From Antedon bifida (Eukaryota > Echinodermata > Crinoidea > Comatulida > Antedonidae): a DNA stretch of 64,000 nucleotides. The translations under genes and the position numbers were made by a program. Positions 1 to 13,500 of the stretch are shown in pieces; position 1 is the stretch's first letter, and every line of letters begins with the position of its first letter. Below the pieces are notes generated by a model, which ran no database searches, had not been told where the DNA came from, and worked only from the letters and a program-made list of their open reading frames with translations. The stretch is taken from contig OY727099.1 of NCBI GenBank assembly GCA_963402885.1, positions 17,379,001-17,443,000 on the forward strand, written 5' to 3'.

Positions 1-650
1 CAGGTAATTTCAAATTTCAAATTTCAACAAATGTAACTTGCGTGTTCAAATTTTTTTTTAAATCTATATAAATCATAACACATCATATTTGATGGCAGTG
101 AATTTTATAATTTTACTAATTATTATTGTGTATAAATAATTTCATAGTTATGCAATTATATTATATTCAGTATACAGTAGGCCTATGCTGTAGTTTAAAG
201 GTCAATAACCATACTATCGGCCATTCTTGTACAAAATGTGCCATTAGACTGGATAGAAACACACATGTTTTAAACAATTTAAAAAAAAAAAAAAATCATA
301 AGACCACAATTTTCAAAGTTATATTATTATTATATTATTATATTTGACTAATAGTTCAAAGGTCAGTAGTTGTAGAATCGGCCATTTTTTGTAAAAACAT
401 TTCATTATAATAAATATGAATGTATAGTTTCTGAACAATTTGAGCCCTATTTCGTGTCTCTCCGATTATTGGTTACTGAGATACGATAAATCAAGGTCAA
501 AGGTCAAAATGTCAGAAATAAGACTTGCATCCATTTTTTGAGAAAATGTGTCATTAAAGTGAATATAAAAACATATATTTAAAACATTTTGACACCAAAA
601 TTAATTATCTGTGACTAGTGGTTCTCGAGATATAGGGTAATTATAAAAAA
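1..650 (+). repeat. Decayed DR1-bearing repeat
   Basis: This stretch is made of degenerate units of the kind seen again near 24.3, 49.0 and 60.1 kb. Units share phrases such as 'gaacaatttgacaccaaaatt' variants and a run that ends in AGGTCAAAGGTCA at 494-506. There is no coding potential beyond short chance frames. The unit borders are blurred, so the family end points are not defined here. Confidence 0.6.
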
Positions 651-1150
651 TGGCCGCCATTTTTAATTATGCAAATTAAGGGCTTAGATGGCCGAATTTC
701 GCTTGGGATCCGCCATATTCGTAATCAGCGAGGTCGAAATATCCTAAATCAAGTGGATCCCAGCTTCTACCCAAAAATGCTTCTTACACCATATTTCAGA
801 GGAAATAGAACTTGTCTATAGCGGTTTCGTTGCGGAATGTCATCATGTTCGCAATTAAATCATATAACATATAATTAATAACAATTACGTTACATAAGAA
901 GACAACTTAGGGCGTTTACCGCGTTAACGTGACAAACTCAACACAATCGATTGTTCACTGCATGCTGTACAAAGTAGGCAAACACGGCAGCCTTTTTAGC
1001 TACATACGATCTACGTATTTGGGGGTCAATTTAAGGTCAACCTGGATTTTACGAATCACATTCTTATCGGTCCCGTACCGTACTAAAATGAAGGTTCTAA
1101 CCAATGACGTCTGTTCGATCATTGGTTGATTCTAAATCCATATTTTACAT
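651..1150. other. No recognisable feature
   Basis: I see no gene, RNA or clear repeat border in these 500 bases. The open frame at 929-1129 has no family resemblance. Confidence 0.5.
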
Positions 1151-1151
1151 A

Positions 1152-1274
1152 CCGCCCGCCCCATATAGCCAAATATGGTATGATAACATACGTCATTCTT
1201 ATCAGCTGTTTACTGTCTGCAAATCGATTTTTCACTTGACAAATACAGACTTGGGGCAAATCTAGTAAAATAAA
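1152..1274 (+). promoter_or_regulatory. Putative promoter of the aldolase-like gene
   Basis: Just upstream of the start codon are a GC-box-like CCGCCCGCCCC (1152-1162), a perfect CArG-type box CCAAATATGG (1169-1178) and a TGACG-type half site on the minus strand near 1191. The position, about 100 bases before the ATG at 1275, fits a core promoter or 5' UTR. There is no clear TATA box. The role is inferred only from motif and place. Confidence 0.35.
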
Positions 1275-1550
1275 ATGTCTGTATGCCGAAATATAGCAAG
1301 GTTGTCGATGCTCAAAACAGCATGTTATAAAAGGACTTTAGCTACCAATACTGGTTCTAGAGAATCTGTTGCAAAATGTGTTGGGGAAAACCAGAAGCAA
1401 CGAGAGAACCTTGCTGCAGCCTTCCAGGGACTTCACCATGTCGGTTTGTCAGAAGGAATCGGAAACCACTTATCAACTAGAGCGCCTGCGCGAGATGGGC
1501 AGACTTGTAACATGATTCTGTTATCGCCCTATGGATTACATTGGAGTGAA
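1275..1550 (+). CDS. Aldolase-like gene, exon 1
   Basis: Encodes residues 1-92, ending at ..GLHWSE in phase 0 before donor GTATGT at 1551. It holds the putative mitochondrial targeting peptide and the GIGNHLSTR loop. The ATG at 1275 is the first in frame, follows A-rich sequence, and gives the basic leader. Confidence 0.85.
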
Positions 1551-4500
1551 GTATGTACTACGAAGAACTACCGGAGCCAAAGAGGCTAAATAAACTACCA
1601 GAGAGTAGAAACCTGTTTAGAAATGCTTATTAATGACGTATTAACTGGCGTAACTGGTAACAAAAATCAAGTTAAAACGGTTTATTTCATCAGCGACGCA
1701 ATTATTTTCAGTCATCCTGTGTCTGTCTCTAATGTGTTGTGTATTCTCTGGGGTCAACTATGAGGCGCCACCGATGCTTAAAATTATGTTTAGTTACTCT
1801 CAGCATGGAGGTCTCTATGTTCTCGATGGTGGTTCAGTTACGATTATTACAGTCAATAATTTCATCACCAGATTTCTTTCCAGATTTTTAATCACATGTC
1901 ATACTGATAGGAATGTGACAGTCTATAGCTTACATCCAACATTTTTTAACTTGATTTTGACCAGTTTTCCTAAAGTGATAAAGTGATTGAAATCTATACA
2001 TCATAAATTAGCAAAGCAAGCGGGGTTATTTTCCAGTATAGTATAGTAAAATTGTGTTTCTATAGATATAGTTAGTACTGTAGGCTCGGTTGTTCTCTGC
2101 TGATACCTATATGTACACCTTAAAAAGAATATTAATTCTCTGCAGCGGTGGTGCCAGGACCTTCCCTACGCAGAGCAGGGGAGGCGGGTGGTGATATGCG
2201 AAACAAGTATCGCTGCTAGGCTGGGGCCAGGGGGCGAGGCCTCCGGAAGCAACGCGTTCTAACATAATTTGATGCCGTCTGAAATGTAGGGCTACTACAG
2301 GTAATAAAATGCATCATAAAAACATTCGCGTAGATCAATCGCGCCAGATTTCAAACATTTTGGCAATATGAATGTTTTTTTTAAACAAGGTTAGGCCTAC
2401 TACAATTTATTTAATCTTGTAATTACATTTATTAATAATCTTGTAATATTTCTGGGAGATCTTTTAATTCCAATTCAGAAAAGTTATAATTAAATTCATC
2501 GCATAAAGTTTTGTTCGTCGCCATAGCAGCTAGCGCTAAAAATAATATGCCATAATGCCAGCAAGATAAGAGCGCGCGAAAGCATAGCCAACAAGGTTAA
2601 AGGTTGTTGAGCATGTGCAGTAAACAATATATTATAGGCACGCGACCGCTTTGTTGTAAACGACGACAGTTAATTAAAACAAAGAATATATATATTCTTT
2701 GATTAAACTGTGTTTATTTTGTAACATTGTGGGCGGTCCGCACTCTGTCGGTTTAGAGTCATGGAAATTCAAAATTCTTTAATCATCCCACATGGGGCAA
2801 TTCAAATAAAAAGTTCTGGATTAAAATTATTTTACAAAATATCACAATAAACACAGTACAATATAACAAGAGTCAAAGTTCAAGAATTTAAGAGTCGGAT
2901 GGCCACTGGCAAAAACAAATTTTTTTGATATCAAACTGATGCATATCCTTCTATTCCTTAAACCGTGGTGTGGGCAAATAAGACAATTTTGAAAATTTAG
3001 AGCTGCAGGTCTTCATAAATTGCACTATACTTTTTTTTTGCGTAGACCATTTTCCGTCTGGAAAATCAGTTTAGATGTTGTTGGCTAAACGAAAATGTCA
3101 TGTTTTTACCCTACAATCCTAAACGTCTACTTTAGATACCCCACTGTAACTGAGGGTTAATCGTAATTTTAAAATTGGTGAAACAGCGATTGGGAACATA
3201 GAAATATATCGTGTAACTAAAACTGTGGGTTCCAAGATTAAGCTATGGAAAAGCCTGTCTGTTGTGCACCCTCGATCCTTAAGGAACCCATATAAATTTG
3301 CCAATGAACCAAGGGTAACTTCTGGATTCTCTATGAATGCATGCCCTTTATTGGAAATACATGGATAAGTAGATGAAACTGTTTGTCTTATATGGATTCA
3401 CCCGTATGGGAAAAAGCTACGGTTCTTAAGGAACTCATATCAATTTGCCCAAATGAACCTTTTGGGTACTCTTGCCATATAAATAGGTCTTGCATCGGAT
3501 ATATATCGATCGAACTGTGGGTCCCTTGCATTGGTCCATGTGGGAAAAGTACTCAATAAATCTTTAAGTTGGTCTGCAGCCCAAATTTTGTTTGAGACAT
3601 ATTAACTCTGTATTATGTTGTCCAATAACTTCTGACCATTCTGCTTAACTATTGCTTATCAAATTTTTCTGAAAGACATTGTACTGTATAGTAGCAGTAA
3701 TAGTATCCACCTTCTACACCTCTTTGAATAAAATCCACTCTGATTGGCTCTTATGTACAGGATTTCAAAGCAAATAGTCACACTTGTATTTTTCAAACAG
3801 TATAATTGAATAAAAATATCTATTATAAACAATTTGCGCTTAGAAATCTCTATTCCATGTCTTATTTAGATGAAAAAAACATGTCAAAGGTTAAAATTAC
3901 AGAAAAATGGCTGTTTCACTTTTTGAAAAAAATGTTGCATTATGGCAAGTATAAACATACTGTATATGTGAACAATTTGACACCAAAATTGGCTCCCTAC
4001 GACAAATATTTATTAATTTATGTTATTATAATATAGAATAACATTATTAAATTATGTCAAAGGTCAATAACCACTATTCCGGTCATTATCAAGCAATATC
4101 ATCTGTTAAACTGAATATAAATGTATATATTGGGAACAATTTGCTCCTAATTTTAATTCTCTCCGACCTGCCGTTACTTAGATATAGTGAAAAGAGGTCA
4201 AAGTTTAAAATTGCTAAAAATGGGGTTTCCTGTATTTTACAAAAAAAATTTCTGTTAAAGCTAATATAAATATATACATTTTGAACAATTTGTCAACAAA
4301 ATTATCTCACTACGTCCAGTATTTCCAGCATGTTTTATGAAAATAACGGCCATTTTGTTTATGCTAATTATGCAAATTGCTCAATGCTGACAGCCGTCTT
4401 GTAAAAAAATTCTTCATTCTGATGGTATCGAGAATCAAAATCCATCAAAAAAAAAACTATAGAAAACATTGCAAGGTTATGGAAAAAATAGGCATTTGGC

Positions 4501-7500
4501 TGCTGGACTATTAAAGTGTAATAGCCCTCCGACGTACTTACGATTGTGTCTCTGGCGCCTAACCCACATTTTATTATTACATTTAAGGTAACCGCTAGTA
4601 GCTTGGTGGGTATTGACATTGAAAATGGAAACATTGTAGAAGGCTCGGGTACACCGGAAGCAACATGTCTACACATACACTGTGAAGTTTACAAAGAGGC
4701 TATCAAAAATAATGAAAATATCAATTCAGTCTTTCATGTGCATCCTCCTTATGCAACTGCTCTAGGTAGGCTTACAATGTTACTGATATAGACTATGATT
4801 TATGATGTGTGAAATTAGTATTTTGTGCAGAGTAGGACTACACATTTTAATTTCTATTGAAAAGGAATAAAAAGCAATGGAGTGTCTGTATAAAGGTAGG
4901 TTGCAAAATATTAAAATAATGGATATGTTTTTTAGGGTGTCATAAAGATCCAACACTTAAGATGATAAGCCAGAATGCTGCCGAATTCTTCAACAATATC
5001 GCATATGATAAGGGTTACGGAGGTTTTGGAAACACTGCTAGCGAAGGAGCAAGAATTGCTGAAACAATGGGTACAAAATCTGTTATGTTGATGGGAAACC
5101 ATGGAACCCTGGTAACAGGAGAACGGGTTGCAAATGCTTTTTTAACAACATACTATCTAGAAAGAGCAGCAATGATACAGGTATAATCAGTAAATTCAAT
5201 GGTGAGAAGTTGGATTCTCTTCTTCCTTCAGTTCACAATACCCTGTACACATTCATCATGCAGTACTAAAGGCCTAGCCTATGATGTGCAATTTTATTAA
5301 TTGCACATACATACATACATGGAGGTATAAATTGCATACTATTTTACTGCAATTGTAATTGGCGTGTTCTGCATAACGATCGATGTCGTGTGTACTGCAA
5401 AACAATTAGTGTGTAGGATCTACTATAACGATTGGCGTCTACTGCAGGATGATTGCTGTGCTCTGCATGATGAATCTGAACTGAAGGCAGAGGAGGCATT
5501 CCATAGAGAAGTAAGGTTAAAATATATGGAAAAGATAGAACTTCATAAGTCATAAAAACTTGAAACCCACGTACTCGAAAGGGGACAAATTGCAATCCAA
5601 CTATTCTAGACCAGGTAATCGATTAGGATAGGAAGCATTTTCGAGATATAAGGGGTCAAAGTTCAAAATTATATATAAATTATAGTTAATTCTGACATAG
5701 GCAAGCACAATGGAAGAAATTTGGGAATCTCCGCCTTGGATACATACTTCATCTATCTCAGATGTACCGTGAAATGAAGATTTTATAACATTAGTTATTA
5801 TAAAGGATTTTAAAACAAAATTTCTGATTTCATCAGTAGATTTTCAACCATACGCGGTAGAAGTAATTTCCAGGTTTACTGTGAGTTCCACAGGTTCACC
5901 TTGCAACTTCCTGGTTTCAATTAGAGATAAAGACCAAATTAAATATATTCATAAAGCATCGGAGTATTTGCCTATTACTACCAATTAAATAAAAACTAAC
6001 ATCACAAAATGTTATGTTTTTCATTCTGTTAAGACAATCAATCATACGCAATGAAAAGAGCACATTCATCATTATACCAGTTGACATACAGATACAGATT
6101 CATTTATTGTCCAATATAAATGGAAATTACAGTACTCATAAATGGCTTGCCTAAAATAAATAAATATAAGGGGACTATCTAATATAGGTCAAAGGTCAAC
6201 ATTTTAACAAGTGATATACTAAATAATGCAAGTTATCCAAACTTTGAGCGATGATCATAAATGTAATCACATTATTTGATCAGTAAATATCTCCCTCTTA
6301 TTGAGAAGCTAAAGTTTTTGAATTAAAATTTGTACTGGGAAGAAATTATTTTTTTAAATCACCCGAATGTGTGGTGTGATTGAAGAGGGGTGGAGGTTGG
6401 TGAGTATAGGGGGATACTGGCGTCCTGCAGGGGTTATTTAATCGGAATTGTATTAAATTAAAATTAAACCCGTCCTGGGGCGGGTATAATTGCTAGTAAA
6501 TAATAAAACTAGATTTAATAGGTTATATGCATTGATTTAAATCAGGATAATCGATTTTTTATAAGAATTATATTGATTTTGTCATAATATTAATTATGAC
6601 CATCTAGGTCGTGCCCACAGATGGCTCTCGAAACACAAAATGAGTCCAAATGAAAAATTTAAACAAAATTATGTTTTGTACAGGTATGTAACATTAGGGT
6701 TAAGAGATGAGGAAGATGGGTGCAAGAAGAACAATTTTTAAATATTCTATATCCACTCAGTAATGAAATATTTGTTTTATAAATAATATACCACTAAACA
6801 CAGTAAAACATTTGTTTATTTATTTATTTATTTCCTTTATTGCATCAAATAAACAGTGATGAAGTTGACATAAATATTTTAAAAACTTTATCAAAGAAAA
6901 AAAAAAAACATAGTATAACCCAAACCAAACAAGTTACTAAAATATATCATAGTCCACAAATCAGTCTTTCAATGGCCATCATAGTACATCCAGTAACACA
7001 AACCAAAAGGGGTTCACAATTTGTTTATCATAACTCAGTTTCTGATCATTCACCAATCACTGAAAACTCTGTGGAAAGTAATGAAGTTTGTTGTGCGTTG
7101 TGTCCTGACTTTGGGGAGGGTGAACGATCTAACGCGTCGGAGCTGATGGTTGTGTGTGGGAGGTTTAGGTAAGAGAGAGTGTAATCTATGATCTTCTTTT
7201 TTCATTTTATCAAAGAATTTTCTTGACAACTTCTTGCGGCGTTCAGATAGTGTTCAGAGAGTGATGATATTATTAAGGTATCTGCGGGTATCAGCATACG
7301 AGGTACCATCGGGGCATATTATGTTACACGCTCTTCTTTGGACATGTTCGATTTGGTCAGATTGTGCTTTGGATAAACTCGGGGACCAAACAGCACAGGC
7401 ATATTCGAGAACTGGTCGTATCACTGCTTGATAGTATCGGAGCAATTCCAGTCTATCTAAGCCAGACCTCTTGAGTTGTTTGAGAAAAAACAACCTTGGT

Positions 7501-10500
7501 ACAACGCGCTTGGGTAAACCGTCAGCATGCGTCTGCCACGACAATTTACGGTCAAGATTGACACCTAGTAACTTTGCATGCTCAACACACTTGACTTCAG
7601 ATCCATTCACAGTGATTGGGTCAAACTCAGTTGGTGTTCTCTTACATGTAATGCGTAGTTCAACCGATTTTTTTCTCATTCAGTTTCATACCATTGTCTT
7701 CGCATCATTTAAATATACTGTTCATACTATCTTGAATTTTGCACTCGGAGTTCTTATTATATCTTTGGTAAAAGGGTGTATCGTCCATATATTTCATAAG
7801 TGGCAGTGTTAATACTTTGTTGAAACTGTCACTGCCATAGTCGATTGAAAAAGTAAAATACATGTAACGATACACCACTACGACGTTTATATTTTTTTGT
7901 AATTAGTAATAATACAAATGTTCAGAAGCAACTGTCAGTAATAAAGTTTATTTTGTATTGTTTATATATCTAACAGTACCCACACACTTACAGTAAGAAA
8001 TTTGCACTTCAAATGCAATAAAAAATATACCTAAAGTTTATCCACCAAGGGCCCATAAATTTACCTACTTGTGTTATTCACAATATATTTATACTGGGAG
8101 ACTGAGAGATTGGAATGTTCCATTCATTGCCAATCAATACGTTTCATAAACATATATTAAATCTCTTAAAATAGTATTTTTTTTTTAAATTTGGTCTGTC
8201 AACTGTTCAACATTATGATGCTGTACTCGAGCTGTTCGACCTTTTTTCAGCTATTAAAAACAATTATCGTAGAAGGAGAAAGGTAAATGTGAAGCATCCT
8301 CGAGTTTTTGCGTGTGGGTATTTTTCAAGATGGACATATATTAGACAGTGTATACCATGATCGGAAAACACCCCTATTTGGGGCAAATCGTTGAACCTAA
8401 ATTCGTTTTAATTGTCAATAATTAATTATCTAACTCAATTTAATTAGCAAACAGGGTTACATCAGGTGTTAAAATCAGTACCGAAAGTATGAACCAACAT
8501 TAGGCCTATACTATCGAGTAAAAATAATAGAAGTAACGCGTCATTTACCAAATTTTGCCCTTACGTCAATTTATATATTAGATATATAATAATAATATCC
8601 TGGATTTATATAGTGCCTAATGTTGTGAAACCTCTAAAGAGCTGAACATTATTACCCATCATTTTTTTGGGATCAAACATGTATGGAAACACACTACCAT
8701 AATGCAGCTAGTAATTCGTGCAAAGTTGTGTCTTGATCTAACCGGGTTCCCATTTATACACCTGGGTGGAGAGAGGCAAAAGTAAGTAAAGTATCTGGCC
8801 TAAGGATACAAGCAATGCGGTAAGAGTTGGATTCGAACCTCGATCTCACGATCAGTAGTCTAACGTACAACACACTGTGTCACACTCCAAGATAGGATCT
8901 TGGTAGCGCAAATACAATAGCCGATATCACTGCACATTGAGCCACTTTAATAAAAACAACCGAATCAAAGATCCCTCAACGTATAATGTCATAAACCACA
9001 ATTGAGACATAAGTTACCTTTTCTCTAGATTTCATTATAAATCATGCGTATAATCTATACACTAAGAAATAAAATTGAACAAACAATACGGATATTAAAA
9101 AAAAATCTTGTATCGTTCCACAAGGTGAGACACGATCTCGGTACCTTGAATGCTATAGATGTGAGCACAGACCACCGAGCCATATACAACTGACAAAGAT
9201 TCATGTGTACTTGTATTGACTACACAGTAACTACTTTGGTGCAGATTATTACATACCGCAATGAATCATCATTTTTTACTATGATGACATCTTTAACTAG
9301 AGGGTACTCCGAGAGTACAAACCTCTGCCTACTGTAAAATTCCGCTACATAAAATGTCTCCGGAAAATATATATATATATTTTTTTTTTTTTTTTATTAC
9401 CGTAGTTCTAAGTGTAAAAAGGCTAACTGCACACTACAAAGTTTTGGATGAGAGTTTGGTGTAATGGTTTTGTATCCAGCCTCTCACAGTTGAGATCGCT
9501 GGTTCAAGTCCCGCTGAGGGTTTTTTTTTTTATTATTTTTTTATTTCTTTTTTTTTGTGGACCTTGATCTTTGACCCTGACCCTTCAAAATTTAACCAAA
9601 ATTATATGATGAGTCATTGATCATTGTGGCTAAGTTTGGTGAGAATCGGATAAAAACTGTAACCTCCAGGCTGTTCACAGACACACACACAAACACACAA
9701 ACACACACACAAACATACAGGGGTGAAAATAAAACCTCCTTGGCGGAGGTAAAAATTGTAAAAAATGATGCACTTTCAAAGTATATACTTTTAACTTTAA
9801 TATATGAACATTTTAAAGAAGAGGGTTGAATACAAACATGAAGATATGAATACAAACAATGTGATTTCGTTAAATCATGCATATATTTTAATCAAACTTT
9901 ATCAGAATCACAGAGGATAGGGCATAGGCAGACCTAAGTCACCCAGTCCACCCCATTCACCCACCTTTAATTTCAACAATGCAGTAGGTTTACTTCACCA
10001 TTTCAATTCACAATTTCTAGGACTCTCATTCACTGATCTCCATCTCTTTCTATTAAATTCAAAATCTTTTATTGTCCAAAAATTCATAAAAGCAAAAAAT
10101 TGGAAATTTGTTGTTTGACATTGATCAACTTAAATTCAAGATCATTTACAGGAACGTTTAAAATTCTACTTGATTTACGCACAATTCTAAATAATCTTCC
10201 TTTATCTTTTGAGGCCGAGTGAGTGGCCGAGCGGTTAAGACAGTGGAACCGTAATCCATAGCCATAACATCAGCAAGGGTTCGAGGCTCACTGATCGCTC
10301 CATGGTTCTGGTGGTAGAACAAGTCTTCTCGGATAAGGACTATAAATTGAGGTCCAGTGTGCATATTGCTTGTGTGCACTTTAAAGAACCTAGTACATCT
10401 TTCGAGATGTCACTAGTTCACACACACACTGTCGTGGACAGACGTAATGGGGCGCCGTAGTTGGTTAGAATGTTGTTGAAAAGGTGTAACATCTAAGTCC

Positions 10501-13500
10501 ACAGCGGTCTGCAGTGATCTTCATGAAATAGCGCTATATAAATGTCGCATTATATTCTGTGTTGTCCTTGAGTGTCCAAATATGTTTACTGAGTTCAGTT
10601 GAATTTCTAGAACGTGTATGACGTTGATGATGAGGTGTGATTTCTGTATCATGTTTTAAAATCATTTTCAGTGAAGTGGCTGCAGCATCTTCTGTTTCTC
10701 TGTGTACCCTATATGCAAATTGCATGGGGTCCACTGATCTGTATTGGCTTTAATATGATTACTAACAAGTTTCTCCAGGCATTTCATAAGAGATGTTAAG
10801 GAAATAGGCCTATAATCATTAAGTGTTTTTTGTTGTTTTAGGAATGGGTACAATCAGGGAGTGTTTCCAAATAGCTGGTATAGCATATTCTCTTAGGGAA
10901 AAAATTGTTTTAAAACATAACCCAATTGGGCAGGGCATCACACTCGTTTAGTAGCTTATTAGCTTTAATATTCTTTAAAAGTTTTACAATATCAAATTCC
11001 GAGATGGGCATCATGTTTTCTGCGTTGATAACTATGTCTTTACATGTATCTTCTAGCTCCGTTTTAATACGTACATAGAATAGAATCAATTTAGGGATTC
11101 AGCTAGTTGATTTGAATTGTAGCCCTGTAATAATTTAGGTCCACATGTTTTGTTATATCTTTTCAAGCTTTTCTAGTCTGCCTATTGTTAATATTGGTAT
11201 AGTTAAATCCTGGCAGGAAATCGATGTTACAGTTTCAGCCAGTTCGGCAATGCTGAGTGATGGATCAATAAAAGTGTCCCAGTCAGTCGCTTCCAAACAT
11301 ATAAATGATCTTGGATTAGATTCGTCACTGCAATGGATTATAAACCCTAGAGAGCACAAAAGCAATGTTGAAGCTTGTAGAAAGGTTTCTAAGAATATGT
11401 TTGTTTTTTCATTGACAAATTTTGCAAATAGTATACATGTTTCAAATGTTTTGATCAAATTAATCAAATCAAATCTTTATTTGTTCCATATATAATACTG
11501 TATGTGTACATGATTACCTTTCAGAAGGGACCACCAGAATTTCTTTCCTTTTGAAAATATTAAGAAAATATTGCCCGTTTCCCTAGTTGACGACACATTT
11601 ACTCAGATCTATACTTGGTCAATAATGCTTCAGATTTTTAATTTCATTGAATAATAAAAACTGGAGCCCACAACTCACTACACCAGACAGACCACAATTT
11701 TTATCAATCACATATTGTTAGTATGCTTCAATATGGTTGCTAGCCACAGATAGTTTTCCTGTACAACTTCAACTTATTATCTTCTTAAAACATTTTCCTG
11801 TGTATACTGTAGTACACATTTTTTTTCTGAAGAGAAAGAAAACCTGTTTATAATAAGGTCTATTTTCCCAAGGTGCTTATAATACTGGACAAAAACTCAT
11901 CTGACTCTCTATGTGTCTATCTAACAAATGTAAACATCTAAATATTTTCATTTCAATTCAAGCTTATTCATAATAAGATAATAGTATTAGAAAACAATAG
12001 AGTAAAGGATAAAAATGAATGGACATCAAAAAAGCAATGCTTGTATGACTGCGTTCACTGTAAATATAATATCTCTTCCTTTTTTTTGAAAGAGGAATCA
12101 ATCCTGGTGGTCAAATCCTGGTGGTCACGTATAGAGAACTAGGCAATGGCAAAACATTTACAGAATTAGTGTCTGGTGTCTGAAACATGTGAGCTCTACA
12201 ACAAAAGTCAATTTAGAATCATTTTAATGTTAGCAATGCAAGAATATGCCCTTTTGGTGAACAGCCTAGTGTTTTGATAGTCCAGAAAATCATGGACATG
12301 GGTTCCATATTTGTCTATTCACTGGGTTGGTACTGTATGTACATATTCTGGATGTACTAGTTGACTACTATGTTCTGATTGCAATGGGGATGCAAAAAGT
12401 GATAACTAATAATATAGTAAGATTTGCCAGACACTTATCCACCAAAGTGCTCAAGGCGCCTGTGAAAAACCAATGGAAACTAATCCATAAACTTTAAAAA
12501 ACTACCAAATCTAAACAAAACCCACATAATTGCATTTCGTTACCAGTTAAGGTGCAATGGCTATCTATTACATAACTAGGTATTCTCAGTTATCCGAGTA
12601 CCTAGACAAAAAAAAACCAAAATTATATTATTGCCAACAAAGAAACAGATCAAATAATCAGATAGTTTATTGCCTCAAAATAATTGCAGGCCTGCAACCA
12701 TGTTAATATGGCCAATCGTTGCAAAATTAATTTGTAAAAGTTGTGCTTTAACAATTTATTTTATTTAATTTAAGGTCAACGTAATAATTTTTAACAGTCT
12801 GATTTGATTAATTACAGTATTATAATATTAATCAAAATTATAATGAAATAACATAACTTTACTGATTACTTTTAAAACCATCGATATCAACTTTGCATTC
12901 ATTTGGTAACTACCTAATACGCATATTAAAACTTAGACCTTATGTCAACTGATGAAATGATGTGTATGTGCTCTTTTACATTGCGTATGATTGAGAAAAC
13001 ATCCAATTTGATGTTAAATGTGTTGTTAGTTTTTATTTGGTTTTATAGGCGCACGTTCTATGATTGGTCAATATTGATATTTGACCCCTAATCGCAAAGG
13101 ATTTTTTTTCATAAGGTGATTGAATAGGTACCTATAATCATAAGAATGTAATATAAGTCAAAATTGTGCTTCAATAAATTGGTTATAATACATAGGGATA
13201 ATAATACATTGTTGAATTGGTCAATTTTGAAATTTGACCCAATATCTCGAAAACGCTTATATCGCTTACCTTCAGATTCATAATCTATGAACATTTCTGG
13301 TTTAGAAACATTGGATGGCAATTTGTCCCCTTTCGGATGGTGATATCCCCTCTCCTGCCACCAGACTATTGCTATCATGTCTGTTTTTTTATTTAGATTT
13401 TGGCACAATCTACTGGTGAGGAACTTGTAGAGTTGGACAATGAGGTAGCTGACAAAGTTCGACAGGTTTCAATAAAAGACTACAATTTCCACTCAGACCT

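Noticed and set aside
4368-4676. Minus-strand frame of 102 codons
   Set aside because: Shadow of exon 2 of the aldolase-like gene.
9457-9511. Possible tRNA gene
   Set aside because: A and B boxes are good, but a full cloverleaf with acceptor pairing is not apparent, and the unit runs into a repeat body. A SINE head is more likely.
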